From Phycisphaerae bacterium (lineage in GTDB: Bacteria > Planctomycetota > Phycisphaerae > Phycisphaerales > SM1A02), in the NCBI GenBank assembly GCA_016873375.1, contig VGXJ01000075.1, positions 1 through 7,676 on the forward strand: 7,676 nt of DNA. The letters run 5' to 3'. How positions within the stretch are numbered: position 1 is the stretch's first letter; every line of letters begins with the position of its first letter. Positions 1 through 6,577 of the stretch are shown piece by piece. Both the position numbers and the translations under genes were made by a program. A model generated the notes under the pieces. It was not told the DNA's origin and did not search any database. It saw only the letters and a program-made list of their open reading frames with translations.

Positions 1-701
1 GGGCCGATGTCCCAGGGGTGCATGACCGGCTCGACCACGGCATCCACGCGACCTGTGCAGAGCAGGAGCAGCGCGGAGCAGTCGCTCCACCCGCGAAGTG
101 AGCCCGCGGCTCTCCCCAAGCGCGACCACAGGTCCAAGCGATTGGAGCTGCGGAAGTACTCGGCGCTGGTCGTGCAGATGGTCGCAGCGTGCAGTGGTCG
201 CCCCGGGGCGACCCGGCATCGCTGCCGGTGATCTGCTCGTGTCCACCACGCTTCATCAGGCGAAGAGGCCTCGATCCGTTCGCCCAGTGCCGGGTAGTCG
301 GCGATGCCGGCGACCACCACCGGCTCCCCGCCGCTGGTGCGCTGCTCAAGTCCAACGAGCGTTCCCCAGAGGGGTATCCCGCGGATGAAACTGGCGGTGC
401 CATCGATGGGATCGATGATCCAGCGCCAGCCGCTCGAGCCCGACTCATCCCCATGCTCTTCGCCCAAGATGGCATCGGACGGATGGTGCATCCGGATTTT
501 CGCTCGCAGAACCGACTCGATTGCGCGATCGGCCTGTGTGACTGGCGATCCGTCGGACTTGGTGTCGACCTGCAGCGGTTGCCCGGCCCAATAGAGACTG
601 ATCGAACGAAGTTCGTCCAGCCATCGGACCAGATGGTCGAATCGAGCCTGCAGGCCGTCATCGTGCATGTCGGTGCATCGGTGCGCCGTGGCACGTGACA
701 T
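1..701 (-). CDS. Inositol monophosphatase-family enzyme, probably HisN-type histidinol-phosphatase (3' end beyond window)
   Basis: This cytoplasmic Mg2+-dependent phosphatase of the IMPase superfamily is read on the minus strand and is still open at base 1, so the C-terminus lies outside. Numbered from the ATG at 668, 222 residues are visible. They contain KSDGSPVTQAD (37-47), the metal-binding GEE (69-71), the metal-binding core DPIDGT (86-91) followed by SFIRGIPLWGTL (93-104), and the late metal-binding WD (219-220). The SPVTQAD block and the F-I-x-G-x-PLWGTL run after DGT resemble HisN-type histidinol-phosphate phosphatases, the penultimate step of histidine synthesis, more than classical inositol phosphatases, which have DGTTNF. 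The family is about 260 residues long, so roughly 40 are missing. An in-frame stop lies at 705-707. Two ATG starts are possible, 701 (chosen, longest) and 668. Neither has a clear Shine-Dalgarno, and the 11 extra residues show no conserved feature. No his genes are visible, so the substrate is inferred. Confidence 0.82.
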   Translation of the reverse strand, partial: MSRATAHRCTDMHDDGLQARFDHLVRWLDELRSISLYWAGQPLQVDTKSDGSPVTQADRAIESVLRAKIRMHHPSDAILGEEHGDESGSSGWRWIIDPIDGTASFIRGIPLWGTLVGLEQRTSGGEPVVVAGIADYPALGERIEASSPDEAWWTRADHRQRCRVAPGRPLHAATICTTSAEYFRSSNRLDLWSRLGRAAGSLRGWSDCSALLLLCTGRVDAVVEPVMHPWDIG

Positions 702-744
702 GAATCACGATGGACCATGAAGCAGTGACGGAGCGCAAGGATCT

Positions 745-748
745 AGGA
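745..748 (+). promoter_or_regulatory. Shine-Dalgarno of the pullulanase gene
   Basis: AGGA lies 8 nt before the ATG at 757. It supports that start over the in-frame ATGs at 766, 778 and 784. The 55 bp between the two divergent genes must hold at least part of both promoters, but I see no convincing -10/-35 pair. A short direct repeat, GGATC-TA-GGATC (739-750), overlaps the site. Confidence 0.5.
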
Positions 749-756
749 TCCACGGC

Positions 757-3267
757 ATGACGAGCATGGCAGCGGTGATGGCGATGGTGTTGGGCCTGGT
801 GTCGTGGGTCATGGTGGAACCCGCATCTGCCGCAAGGGGACCGACTGGAAACTCAAACGCTGCGTTGGCGGACCGTGCTGTGGTGGTCCACTACTGGCGT
901 CCGGACGGCGATTACGCCGGTTGGAACCTCTGGGTGTGGAACCAAGGCGGTGCTGGGCGCAGCGTGCCGTTCGCCGCCGACAAGGACGGCGCCGTGGCGC
1001 GCTTCGAGGCCGATGACGGCATCGAGCGGCTGGGCTTCATCGTGCGCAAGGGCGATTGGGAGCGCAAGGATGTCGAGCAGGACCGATTCATCGATCTCAA
1101 GCCGCGCGGCCGGACTGAAATCTGGCTTGCGGCCGGGCAGGTGGCGATCCATGCCTCGGCGAAGGCAATCGATCGATCGAGTTCCTTCGTCGGGGCGTTC
1201 TTGGATGGACGGCAATCGATCACGCTTGCCATGTCGGGACCGCTCGACGACAAGGCGCGCAAGGCGATCAAGGTGCGCATCGACGATGTTGGCTCGCCTG
1301 CGGTCTCGTCGGTGATGGCGGATCGCGGCGGCGACGGGCGCCCGACGTTCACGGTCAAGCTGGGCAAGCCTGTTGCGGACGAGGCGATTGGCCGACTTTC
1401 CGTCGAGGTCGGTGGCGCGTGGAGGCCCGTCATCGCGCGTGGCATCCTTGAGGACTCGGCCTTCGCGGCGCTCGATGCGGTGCTCGGTCCGACGTGCTCG
1501 CAGGATCGCGCCACGGTCACCACCTGGTCGCCCGTCTCACGCGGGGTCGAGCTTGAACTCTTCGAGAGGGGGCTTGATGCACCAAGCAGGACGCTCCCTC
1601 TGGTCGCCGGACCGAAGGGCACCTGGTCGATCGCGGTTCCGGGCGATCTGCACGGTGTGCCGTACCGGCTGGCATTCACGCACTACGGGCGGCGGCGCAC
1701 GGCGGCGGACATCCATGCCGTGGCGGCCAGTGCAGACAGTTCGTTCAGCATCCTTGCCGACCTGTCGCGCCTGGAGCCGACTGGCTGGCAGGCCGATCAG
1801 GGACCGACGCTTGCGCAGCCCACCGATGAGGTGTTGTACGAACTCCATGTGCGCGACTTCACGGTGGCCGATGCGTCGTGCCCGGCGGATCGTCGCGGCT
1901 CGTACCTGGGGCTGGTGCATGAAGGCAGCGTGGTGGGTGCACCAACGGGACTGGCGCACCTGCGGCGACTGGGCATCACGGGCGTGCACCTGCTGCCGAT
2001 CCATGACTTCACGGCCAAGCCTGATGAGTACAACTGGGGCTACTGGACGGCGCTCTTCAACGTGCCCGAGTCGAATTTCGCGGCGGATCGTCGCGATCCG
2101 CTGGCGCCGGTGCGCGAGCTGCGCCAAGCGGTTGCTGGCATGCACGCAGCGGGGATTCGCGTGGTGCTTGATGTCGTCTACAACCATACGAGTTCCAGCG
2201 GCGAAGCCAGTCCCTTCGATGCGACCGTGCCGGGCTGGTTCTTCCGCACGACGCGTGACGGCTCGCTGACGAATGACGCCGGATGCGGCAACTCGGTGGC
2301 CGATGAGCGCCCCATGGTGCGCAAGTACATCCTCGATTCGCTCGCTCATTGGCTGCGTCAGTACCACGTCGATGGGTTCCGCTTCGATCTGTTGGGGACG
2401 CACGACCCGGCGACGGTGCGTGCCATCGTCGAACGCGTGCGCTCGATCCGGCCTGATGCCACGCTCTACGGTGAGCCTTGGACCGGCGGCGGCCCGATCC
2501 GCTTCGGCAAGGGCGCGCAGAAGGGGACCGGGATGGCTGTCTTCAACGATCATCTGCGCAATGCGCTTCGCGGCGACCTTGACGGCGATCGCACAGGGTT
2601 TGCCAATGGTCCGGGCGGTGACCGCGATGCGGTCAAGCGTGGCGTGGCAGGATCGATCGATGACTTCACGGCTTCACCCGCGGAAAGCGTGAACTACATC
2701 AGTGCGCACGACAACCTGTGCTTGGTCGACAAGCTGGCCCGGTCGGCAACGGGCGCGCGCGATGCCGAGCGCGAGGCAATGCTGCGTTTGGCGGTCGGCA
2801 CCGTGCTGCTGTCGCAGGGCATCCCGTTCCTTGAGGGCGGCTGTGAGATCGGGCGCACGAAGGGCGGCGACCACAACAGCTACGTGAGCGGCGACCGAGT
2901 GAATCGCTTTGACTGGGAACGGGCCGTTCCATGGCAATCGACGACGGACTGGATCGCCGGGATGATCGCCTTGCGCAAGGCGCACCCTGCGCTGCGCATG
3001 ACCGATGCCGCCGTGGTGCGGAACTCGATCCAGTGGTTGGGAGCCGCACCGCTCTTAGCGTGGACAATCGATGGTCGCTCGTCGCGCGATCCGTCGCGCA
3101 CGCTGATCATCGCCCTCAATGGTGAGCCCGTGACTGCAACGCTTGCGCTGCCATCGGGGGAGTGGTCGGTTCTTGCCGATGGCACGCGGGCTGGTGCGGC
3201 GCCGATGGCAACGGCCAAGGGCTCGATGACCGTAGCTCCGTGGTCCCTCGTGGTGCTGGCGCGCTGA
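757..3267 (+). CDS. pulA: Exported type I pullulanase (GH13), with CBM41- and CBM48-like modules
   Basis: This is an alpha-1,6-glucan debranching enzyme that would cleave branch points in pullulan, amylopectin, glycogen and limit dextrins outside the cytoplasm. The 836 residues begin with a Sec-type signal peptide whose AxA cleavage site is near residues 23-26. A CBM41/pullulanase-associated domain follows (about 42-135; HYWRPDGDYAGWNLWVW). Next comes a beta-rich linker domain (about 140-235), a CBM48-like domain (about 242-340; VTTWSPVSRGVELELF), and the GH13 barrel opening with DEVLYELHVRDF (357-368). Catalytic regions are intact: region I DVVYNH (472-477), region II DGFRFDLLG (539-547) with nucleophile Asp544, region III YGEPW (571-575) with acid/base Glu573, and region IV NYISAHDN (646-653) with Asp652. 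A C-terminal beta domain closes the protein (about 760-836). The family motif YNWGYDP reads YNWGYWT here (425-431). It appears monocistronic, divergent from the phosphatase gene and convergent with the next one. GH13 assignment is secure, and the pullulanase subfamily is very likely. Confidence 0.95.
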   Translation: MTSMAAVMAMVLGLVSWVMVEPASAARGPTGNSNAALADRAVVVHYWRPDGDYAGWNLWVWNQGGAGRSVPFAADKDGAVARFEADDGIERLGFIVRKGDWERKDVEQDRFIDLKPRGRTEIWLAAGQVAIHASAKAIDRSSSFVGAFLDGRQSITLAMSGPLDDKARKAIKVRIDDVGSPAVSSVMADRGGDGRPTFTVKLGKPVADEAIGRLSVEVGGAWRPVIARGILEDSAFAALDAVLGPTCSQDRATVTTWSPVSRGVELELFERGLDAPSRTLPLVAGPKGTWSIAVPGDLHGVPYRLAFTHYGRRRTAADIHAVAASADSSFSILADLSRLEPTGWQADQGPTLAQPTDEVLYELHVRDFTVADASCPADRRGSYLGLVHEGSVVGAPTGLAHLRRLGITGVHLLPIHDFTAKPDEYNWGYWTALFNVPESNFAADRRDPLAPVRELRQAVAGMHAAGIRVVLDVVYNHTSSSGEASPFDATVPGWFFRTTRDGSLTNDAGCGNSVADERPMVRKYILDSLAHWLRQYHVDGFRFDLLGTHDPATVRAIVERVRSIRPDATLYGEPWTGGGPIRFGKGAQKGTGMAVFNDHLRNALRGDLDGDRTGFANGPGGDRDAVKRGVAGSIDDFTASPAESVNYISAHDNLCLVDKLARSATGARDAEREAMLRLAVGTVLLSQGIPFLEGGCEIGRTKGGDHNSYVSGDRVNRFDWERAVPWQSTTDWIAGMIALRKAHPALRMTDAAVVRNSIQWLGAAPLLAWTIDGRSSRDPSRTLIIALNGEPVTATLALPSGEWSVLADGTRAGAAPMATAKGSMTVAPWSLVVLAR

Positions 3268-3278
3268 AGGCGAACCAG

Positions 3279-3293
3279 CGGTCGTCGCGACCG
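3279..3293 (+). other. Short perfect stem-loop just after the pullulanase stop
   Basis: CGGTCG-TCG-CGACCG forms a 6-bp stem with a 3-nt loop, 11 nt after the TGA. There is no T-run behind it, so it is not a textbook intrinsic terminator. It could protect the mRNA 3' end or help Rho-dependent termination. The bases 3291-3293 are shared with a second possible hairpin (3291-3308), so the two are mutually exclusive. Confidence 0.4.
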
Positions 3294-3308
3294 ATTCGTG
3301 TGAGTCGG
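3291..3308 (+). other. Alternative stem-loop in the convergent intergenic region
   Basis: CCGATTC-GTGT-GAGTCGG forms a 7-bp stem with one T-G wobble and a 4-nt loop. It overlaps the 3279-3293 hairpin by three bases, so only one of the two can form at a time. No T-run follows. Confidence 0.3.
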
Positions 3309-3334
3309 ACTTCGAGCAAGGTGCATCAAAGCAC

Positions 3335-3364
3335 AGCGGGTGCCGGCCGGAGCCGACACCCGCT
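3335..3364. terminator. Strong GC-rich hairpin between convergent genes, probable (bi)directional terminator
   Basis: Arms AGCGGGTG-C-CGGC and GCCG-A-CACCCGCT pair over 12 of 13 positions around a CGGA loop, with one C/A mismatch. It lies 29 nt beyond the stop of the minus-strand PEP-CTERM-type gene and 67 nt beyond the stop of the pullulanase gene. Read on the minus strand, the stem is followed by GTGCTTTG, a poor T-tract. On the plus strand no T-tract follows. It is therefore most likely the terminator of the minus-strand gene, perhaps serving both. Confidence 0.55.
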
Positions 3365-3393
3365 GGAGGGGATCATGATGTGCAGCCTGCGAT

Positions 3394-4083
3394 TCAGCGA
3401 CGGCGACGCGAGACGAGGCCCGCGACCGCGAGCAGTGCCACGGCGCCGGGGGCCGGCACCAGATCGCCGCTGATGACAACGTTGTCGATGCGGTTTGAGC
3501 CGCTGGATGTCGCCGTCACGAGCGAGCGGAAGCGAACGATGAGAAGGCTCGCGTTCTCAGCACCGGCGAGTGCCTGGCTGCTGGAGTAGAGCGCGTTGTA
3601 GGCGGTCGACGACCACGTACCGGGAGCGCCGCCGCCGCCCGACTGCAGGACGGTGTAGGTCGCGGCGTTGATCCAGCTCTGGCCGCCGTCGACGCTGAAG
3701 ATGAGTTCGAACGACGAGGGGCCAGTCGAGCTGCGAGCCTGGTCCCACGACACGCTGATGTTCGCGTAGTTGGAGGTGGAGACGCGGGCTTCGTAGTAAT
3801 CGCCGGCCGACCAGTTGTTGCTGCTGAAGGCGTACGCCGATCCATTGCCCGCTGGCGAGGTGTAGGTCGCCGCAGCGAGCAGGTGGTAGGAACTCAGGGA
3901 GCTGCCAGCGGTCTGGTCGCCCTGGTCAGCGGCGCCGACCGAGTACGTGTTGCCGGTAGGCACGTTGCCGGTGCCGGTGGGGAACGCGGTGGTGATCGAC
4001 CAACCGGCAATCATGGCGCCGTCGGCGGACGAAACCAAGGCCACAGCGATCGCGCCGGCAGTCAGGGAAACGATGGACTTCAT
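3394..4083 (-). CDS. Small secreted beta-sandwich-like protein with planctomycete PEP-CTERM-type sorting tail
   Basis: This is a 229-residue exported protein without cysteines and of unknown molecular function. The N-terminus MKSIVSLTAGAIAVALVSSA is a clear signal peptide, with likely cleavage after DGA (21-23). The mature part is rich in Ser, Gly, Thr, Asn and Tyr. Its alternating pattern (SNNWSAGDYYEARVST, 88-103; VSWDQARSSTGPSSFEL, 111-127; FSVDGGQSW, 129-137; RIDNVVISG, 198-206) matches the beta-sandwich type common among PEP-CTERM cargo in planctomycetes. The tail is PAPG (210-213), a hydrophobic helix and four terminal arginines (226-229), a variant of the PEP-CTERM signal recognised and cleaved by exosortase-type enzymes. 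The family knowledge suggests display on, or release from, the cell surface. The start at 4083 is chosen because it gives the signal peptide and has GGAG 9 nt upstream. Longer in-frame ATGs up to 4467 would add a non-conserved extension overlapping the next gene. Confidence 0.88.
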   Translation of the reverse strand: MKSIVSLTAGAIAVALVSSADGAMIAGWSITTAFPTGTGNVPTGNTYSVGAADQGDQTAGSSLSSYHLLAAATYTSPAGNGSAYAFSSNNWSAGDYYEARVSTSNYANISVSWDQARSSTGPSSFELIFSVDGGQSWINAATYTVLQSGGGGAPGTWSSTAYNALYSSSQALAGAENASLLIVRFRSLVTATSSGSNRIDNVVISGDLVPAPGAVALLAVAGLVSRRRR

Positions 4084-4092
4084 TGGGAAGGG

Positions 4093-4096
4093 CTCC
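4093..4096 (-). promoter_or_regulatory. Shine-Dalgarno of the PEP-CTERM-type gene
   Basis: On the minus strand GGAG lies 9 nt before the ATG at 4083. Together with the signal peptide that begins there, it fixes this start against upstream in-frame ATGs. Confidence 0.6.
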
Positions 4097-4164
4097 AAGG
4101 GGAAAGGGGTGGTCTGCGCCCTTCTGACCCGCCTCCAGTGCCTTTTCCCGCGCCTTCCGGCGAG

Positions 4165-4192
4165 AATATAGCCCGGATTGGGATGAATCCAA
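4165..4192 (-). promoter_or_regulatory. Sigma-70-like promoter of the PEP-CTERM-type gene
   Basis: On the minus strand a -10 box TATATT (4165-4170, 5 of 6 to consensus) is preceded after 16 bp by TTGGAT (4187-4192), a weak -35 that keeps only TTG. It stands out as an AT-rich island in GC-rich DNA. Transcription would begin near 4158, giving a 5' leader of about 75 nt. The spacer contains the inverted repeat GGATT-(6 nt)-AATCC (4175-4190), which touches the -35 and could be an operator. The 223 bp between this gene and the peptidase gene hold no other gene that I can see. Confidence 0.5.
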
Positions 4193-4306
4193 ATTCGAAG
4201 TGTGTTCTTGGTGCCTCGGTTCGCAGGCGAGCGTTCCGAGGCCGGCCTGCGGGCTCCTGGGCTCATACCGGGAACCGTGCAAAGCGATTCCGTGCGTCGG
4301 TAGGCT

Positions 4307-5752
4307 GTGACGGTGCAGGCGCCGAAACCCGGTCTTCCCCACCAGAACAATCGCCATGACGCGCCCATATGGGCATTGCTATCGGTCCTTGTCATGTCGG
4401 TGGGCCTGACTGCGGCCACAGCGGAGACCCCGGCGAGTGCGCCCGACCAGGCCGCGCGCCAAAGCATCTCGTCTCGGTCGGAACCGGCCGCGGAGCTTCA
4501 GGAGCGTCGAGTCTGGACCTTCGATGCCGGTTCGGGGATCAACGTCTGCATCGACAACCTCTTCAGCGGCGCGCGGCTGAACGGCTGCGAGCAGATCGGC
4601 CCGAAGGAGTTCAGACTGCTGGTCGCGCCTGAGCGAGAACCGATCAATCCGAGTCCGTGGTACGCGCTGCGGATCAGATCGTCGAAGCCCTGCGAGGTCG
4701 CGCTGCGACTGGCCATCGCCACGCCGAAGGCCCGGCCGCGCGCGTGGGCGAGCCGGGACGGCCGTCGCTGGGCGATGGCACCTGACTCGCAGTGGAGCGG
4801 CCAGCCCGGCGACCGCGAATGCACGATCAAGGTCTCCATCGTTCCTGATCCGATCTTCATCGCGAGCAATCACATGATCGGCATCGAGGAACTCGATGCC
4901 TGGTCGACGCGCGTGGCGATGGAGTCCGGCGTCGCGGTCGAGTCGATCGGCCGCACGACCGGTGGCCGCCCGATCTTGGCCTTCACCTTGAATCCGCAGG
5001 CCCCGCCGGATCATGTCGTCGTGATCGGGCGGCAGCATCCGCCAGAATCCTCGGGCAGCGTGGGTCTGATGAAGTTCATCGAGCGGCTGCAGCAGTCTGA
5101 TGCTGCACTGGCTGACTTTGGCCGTCGCTTCCGCGTCACGGTGATTCCGCTCGTGAATCCCGATGGGGTACACGAAGGGCAGTGGCGATGCACGCTCGGC
5201 GGCATCGATCCAAACCGGGATTGGCATGAGTTCTCGCAGCCGGAGACACGAGCTGTGCGTGATGCGATCCACGCGCTGGCCGCGCAGCCCGGAGCGCGCA
5301 TCCATCTCTTGCTCGACTTCCATGCGACGGACCGCGATGTGCTCTACACGCCGGCACCGGGCAGCGCGGTCGAGCCAGCGGGGTTCGTGCAGGCGTGGCT
5401 CGATGGCGTGCAGGCGCGCTTTCCGCGCGAGACACTCGAATCGACGGCGTTGCACAATCTCGACCAGTGGACCTTCAAGCGCTGGGCTGCCGAGACGATC
5501 AAGGCCCCGGGGATCACGGTGGAGTTCGGCAGCCTGACACCGCATGAACGCATCGCCGCGAAAGCGCGCGTCTTTGCCGAAGTGATGGCCGAGGTGCTCG
5601 CGGCGCAGGTGCCATCGCGCGAGGCGCCCAAGCCGAGGGTCCCCGGCCGCGGCGATGTGGTTCGTCCACCCGGGTCGACTCCGACCAAGCCGCAAACGGA
5701 GCGACGCGAACCGACGCAGGTGCCGGTCGATGTGCCGGCAACAGTCCCATGA
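4307..5752 (+). CDS. Exported M14-family zinc carboxypeptidase-like protein
   Basis: This is a predicted metallopeptidase of MEROPS family M14, in an arrangement resembling cytosolic carboxypeptidases but exported. It starts with GTG. A hydrophobic segment (21-39, IWALLSVLVMSVGLTAATA) after an Arg/His-containing leader suggests a signal peptide or anchor. An N-terminal beta domain follows (about 68-180; WTFDAGSGINV, then WYALRIRSSKPCEVALRLAI), as found before the catalytic domain in that M14 group. Catalytic residues are visible: zinc ligands His244 and Glu247 in GRQHPPE, and His339 in LLLDFHATD; substrate-binding Asn303-Arg304 in DPNRDW; and general base Glu406 in ITVEFG. NPDGV (284-288) is also typical. 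The last 45 residues are a Pro/Arg/Thr-rich, probably disordered tail. It would release C-terminal residues or deacylate peptide conjugates in the envelope; the substrate is unknown. An in-frame stop at 4301 leaves GTG 4307 or 4313 as starts that keep the whole leader; no good Shine-Dalgarno is seen. The next gene overlaps its stop. Confidence 0.85.
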   Translation: MTVQAPKPGLPHQNNRHDAPIWALLSVLVMSVGLTAATAETPASAPDQAARQSISSRSEPAAELQERRVWTFDAGSGINVCIDNLFSGARLNGCEQIGPKEFRLLVAPEREPINPSPWYALRIRSSKPCEVALRLAIATPKARPRAWASRDGRRWAMAPDSQWSGQPGDRECTIKVSIVPDPIFIASNHMIGIEELDAWSTRVAMESGVAVESIGRTTGGRPILAFTLNPQAPPDHVVVIGRQHPPESSGSVGLMKFIERLQQSDAALADFGRRFRVTVIPLVNPDGVHEGQWRCTLGGIDPNRDWHEFSQPETRAVRDAIHALAAQPGARIHLLLDFHATDRDVLYTPAPGSAVEPAGFVQAWLDGVQARFPRETLESTALHNLDQWTFKRWAAETIKAPGITVEFGSLTPHERIAAKARVFAEVMAEVLAAQVPSREAPKPRVPGRGDVVRPPGSTPTKPQTERREPTQVPVDVPATVP

Positions 5753-6576
5753 CGAGGGTTCGGGCACTTGGTCTGGTCTGGTGTGCAGCGTTTACCGCAT
5801 GGTGGCTGCTGACACCGCTGGTCGTGATGGTCGTGGCTGGCATCTCAGACGAGTGGTTCGACTCGGGCAACTTGGGCAACTACCTGAACAGCTACACCGA
5901 CGTCGTGTTCTTCTCCTCAGGGCTTTCCCCCCCGGAGCACCTGATCATGATGGCCATCGCGATCGTCGCGGCCACCCTGCAACTCATGCTCGCGGCACCG
6001 GCGGTCCCGCCGTTCCGCGCGGCGCAGGAAGGCAGGTCGATGCGGCAGTCTGTCGTGGCGGCAGCCATCGTTGCCGGTGCCTTGGTCACCATGATCGGCT
6101 TTGCTGCGATCGAGGCGCTTGTGGTGCTCAGTACTGGCTCGAGCATTCCAACTCCCGTTGCCGGCGAGCTGGTGGTGGTGGCTCTGATGGCGACTTGGCT
6201 GCTCAGTTCGGCAGCGTGGTCGACTGTGCTGTGGCGGGCGGGCTCGGCATCGAATCCCGATGTCGTGAGTCGGCTGGTTCGGGCGGCCTTTCGCGGCAGT
6301 GCGCTGCAGGTGGTGCTCGGAGTGCCGCTGTATGTGATCGTGCGCCGCAAGGAGAGCTGCTGGTGCAGCCTCGTCACGTTCTGGTCGCTCTGCGTGGGGT
6401 TCGCGTCGATGATCCTGCTCTGTGGACCCGGCGCCGTGCTGCTCTTCACGCGCGGCCAGCGGCGGGCGTGGAGACAAGGCTCGTGTGGATCCTGCGGTCA
6501 TCTGCGCGCCCCCCATGCAGATCGTTGCCCGGAGTGTGGAGTCGCGTACCCCGTGCGGCAGATGATGGAGTCCTAG
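5749..6576 (+). CDS. Multi-pass membrane protein with C-terminal zinc ribbon
   Basis: I do not recognise the family. The 275 residues contain about five or six hydrophobic segments: roughly 7-30, 63-85, 101-128, 138-160, a weaker one at 184-198, and 207-233. After the last one comes a basic stretch (RGQRRAWRQ) and then a short domain with CGSC (246-249) and CPEC (260-263). This is a four-cysteine zinc ribbon with a 10-residue knuckle spacing, probably cytoplasmic by the positive-inside rule. Such tails are frequent in planctomycete membrane proteins of unknown function. The ATG overlaps the stop of the peptidase gene in ATGA and has no Shine-Dalgarno of its own, so translation is probably coupled. 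The link suggests joint expression with the exported peptidase, but no enzymatic or transport motif is visible. Confidence 0.8.
   Translation: MTRVRALGLVWCAAFTAWWLLTPLVVMVVAGISDEWFDSGNLGNYLNSYTDVVFFSSGLSPPEHLIMMAIAIVAATLQLMLAAPAVPPFRAAQEGRSMRQSVVAAAIVAGALVTMIGFAAIEALVVLSTGSSIPTPVAGELVVVALMATWLLSSAAWSTVLWRAGSASNPDVVSRLVRAAFRGSALQVVLGVPLYVIVRRKESCWCSLVTFWSLCVGFASMILLCGPGAVLLFTRGQRRAWRQGSCGSCGHLRAPHADRCPECGVAYPVRQMMES
6567..6570 (+). promoter_or_regulatory. Shine-Dalgarno of the redoxin lipoprotein gene, inside the previous gene
   Basis: GGAG lies 7 nt before the ATG at 6578, within the last codons of the membrane-protein gene. It favours 6578 over the in-frame ATG at 6590, whose GGGGAG sits directly against the start with no spacing. 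Confidence 0.55.
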
Positions 6577-6577
6577 C

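Noticed and set aside
189..698. Plus-strand open frame over the left-edge phosphatase
   Set aside because: The minus strand over the same bases encodes the DPIDGT phosphatase signature; the plus frame has no recognisable domain.
1168..1181. Tandem ATCGATCGATCG run
   Set aside because: It is a short GATC-type repeat inside the pullulanase coding frame, explained by codon use for the Ile-Asp-Arg-Ser stretch, with no further copies forming an array.
912..1679. 255-codon open frame on the minus strand within the pullulanase N-terminal domains
   Set aside because: It has a Ser/Arg/Pro-rich shadow composition. The plus-strand frame encodes CBM41- and CBM48-like domains across the same bases.
1537..2553. 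338-codon open frame on the minus strand opposite the pullulanase
   Set aside because: It is antisense to conserved GH13 motifs, has no domain pattern, and its composition is typical of a shadow frame.
4084..4467. N-terminal extension of the PEP-CTERM-type gene up to ATG 4467
   Set aside because: It would bury the signal peptide 128 residues into the protein, run through a good promoter and Shine-Dalgarno, and overlap the divergent peptidase gene.
4379..5767. 462-codon open frame on the minus strand opposite the M14 peptidase
   Set aside because: Its translation is Arg/His-rich with no recognisable domain, while the plus strand carries intact M14 catalytic motifs. Long antisense frames are expected in GC-rich coding DNA.
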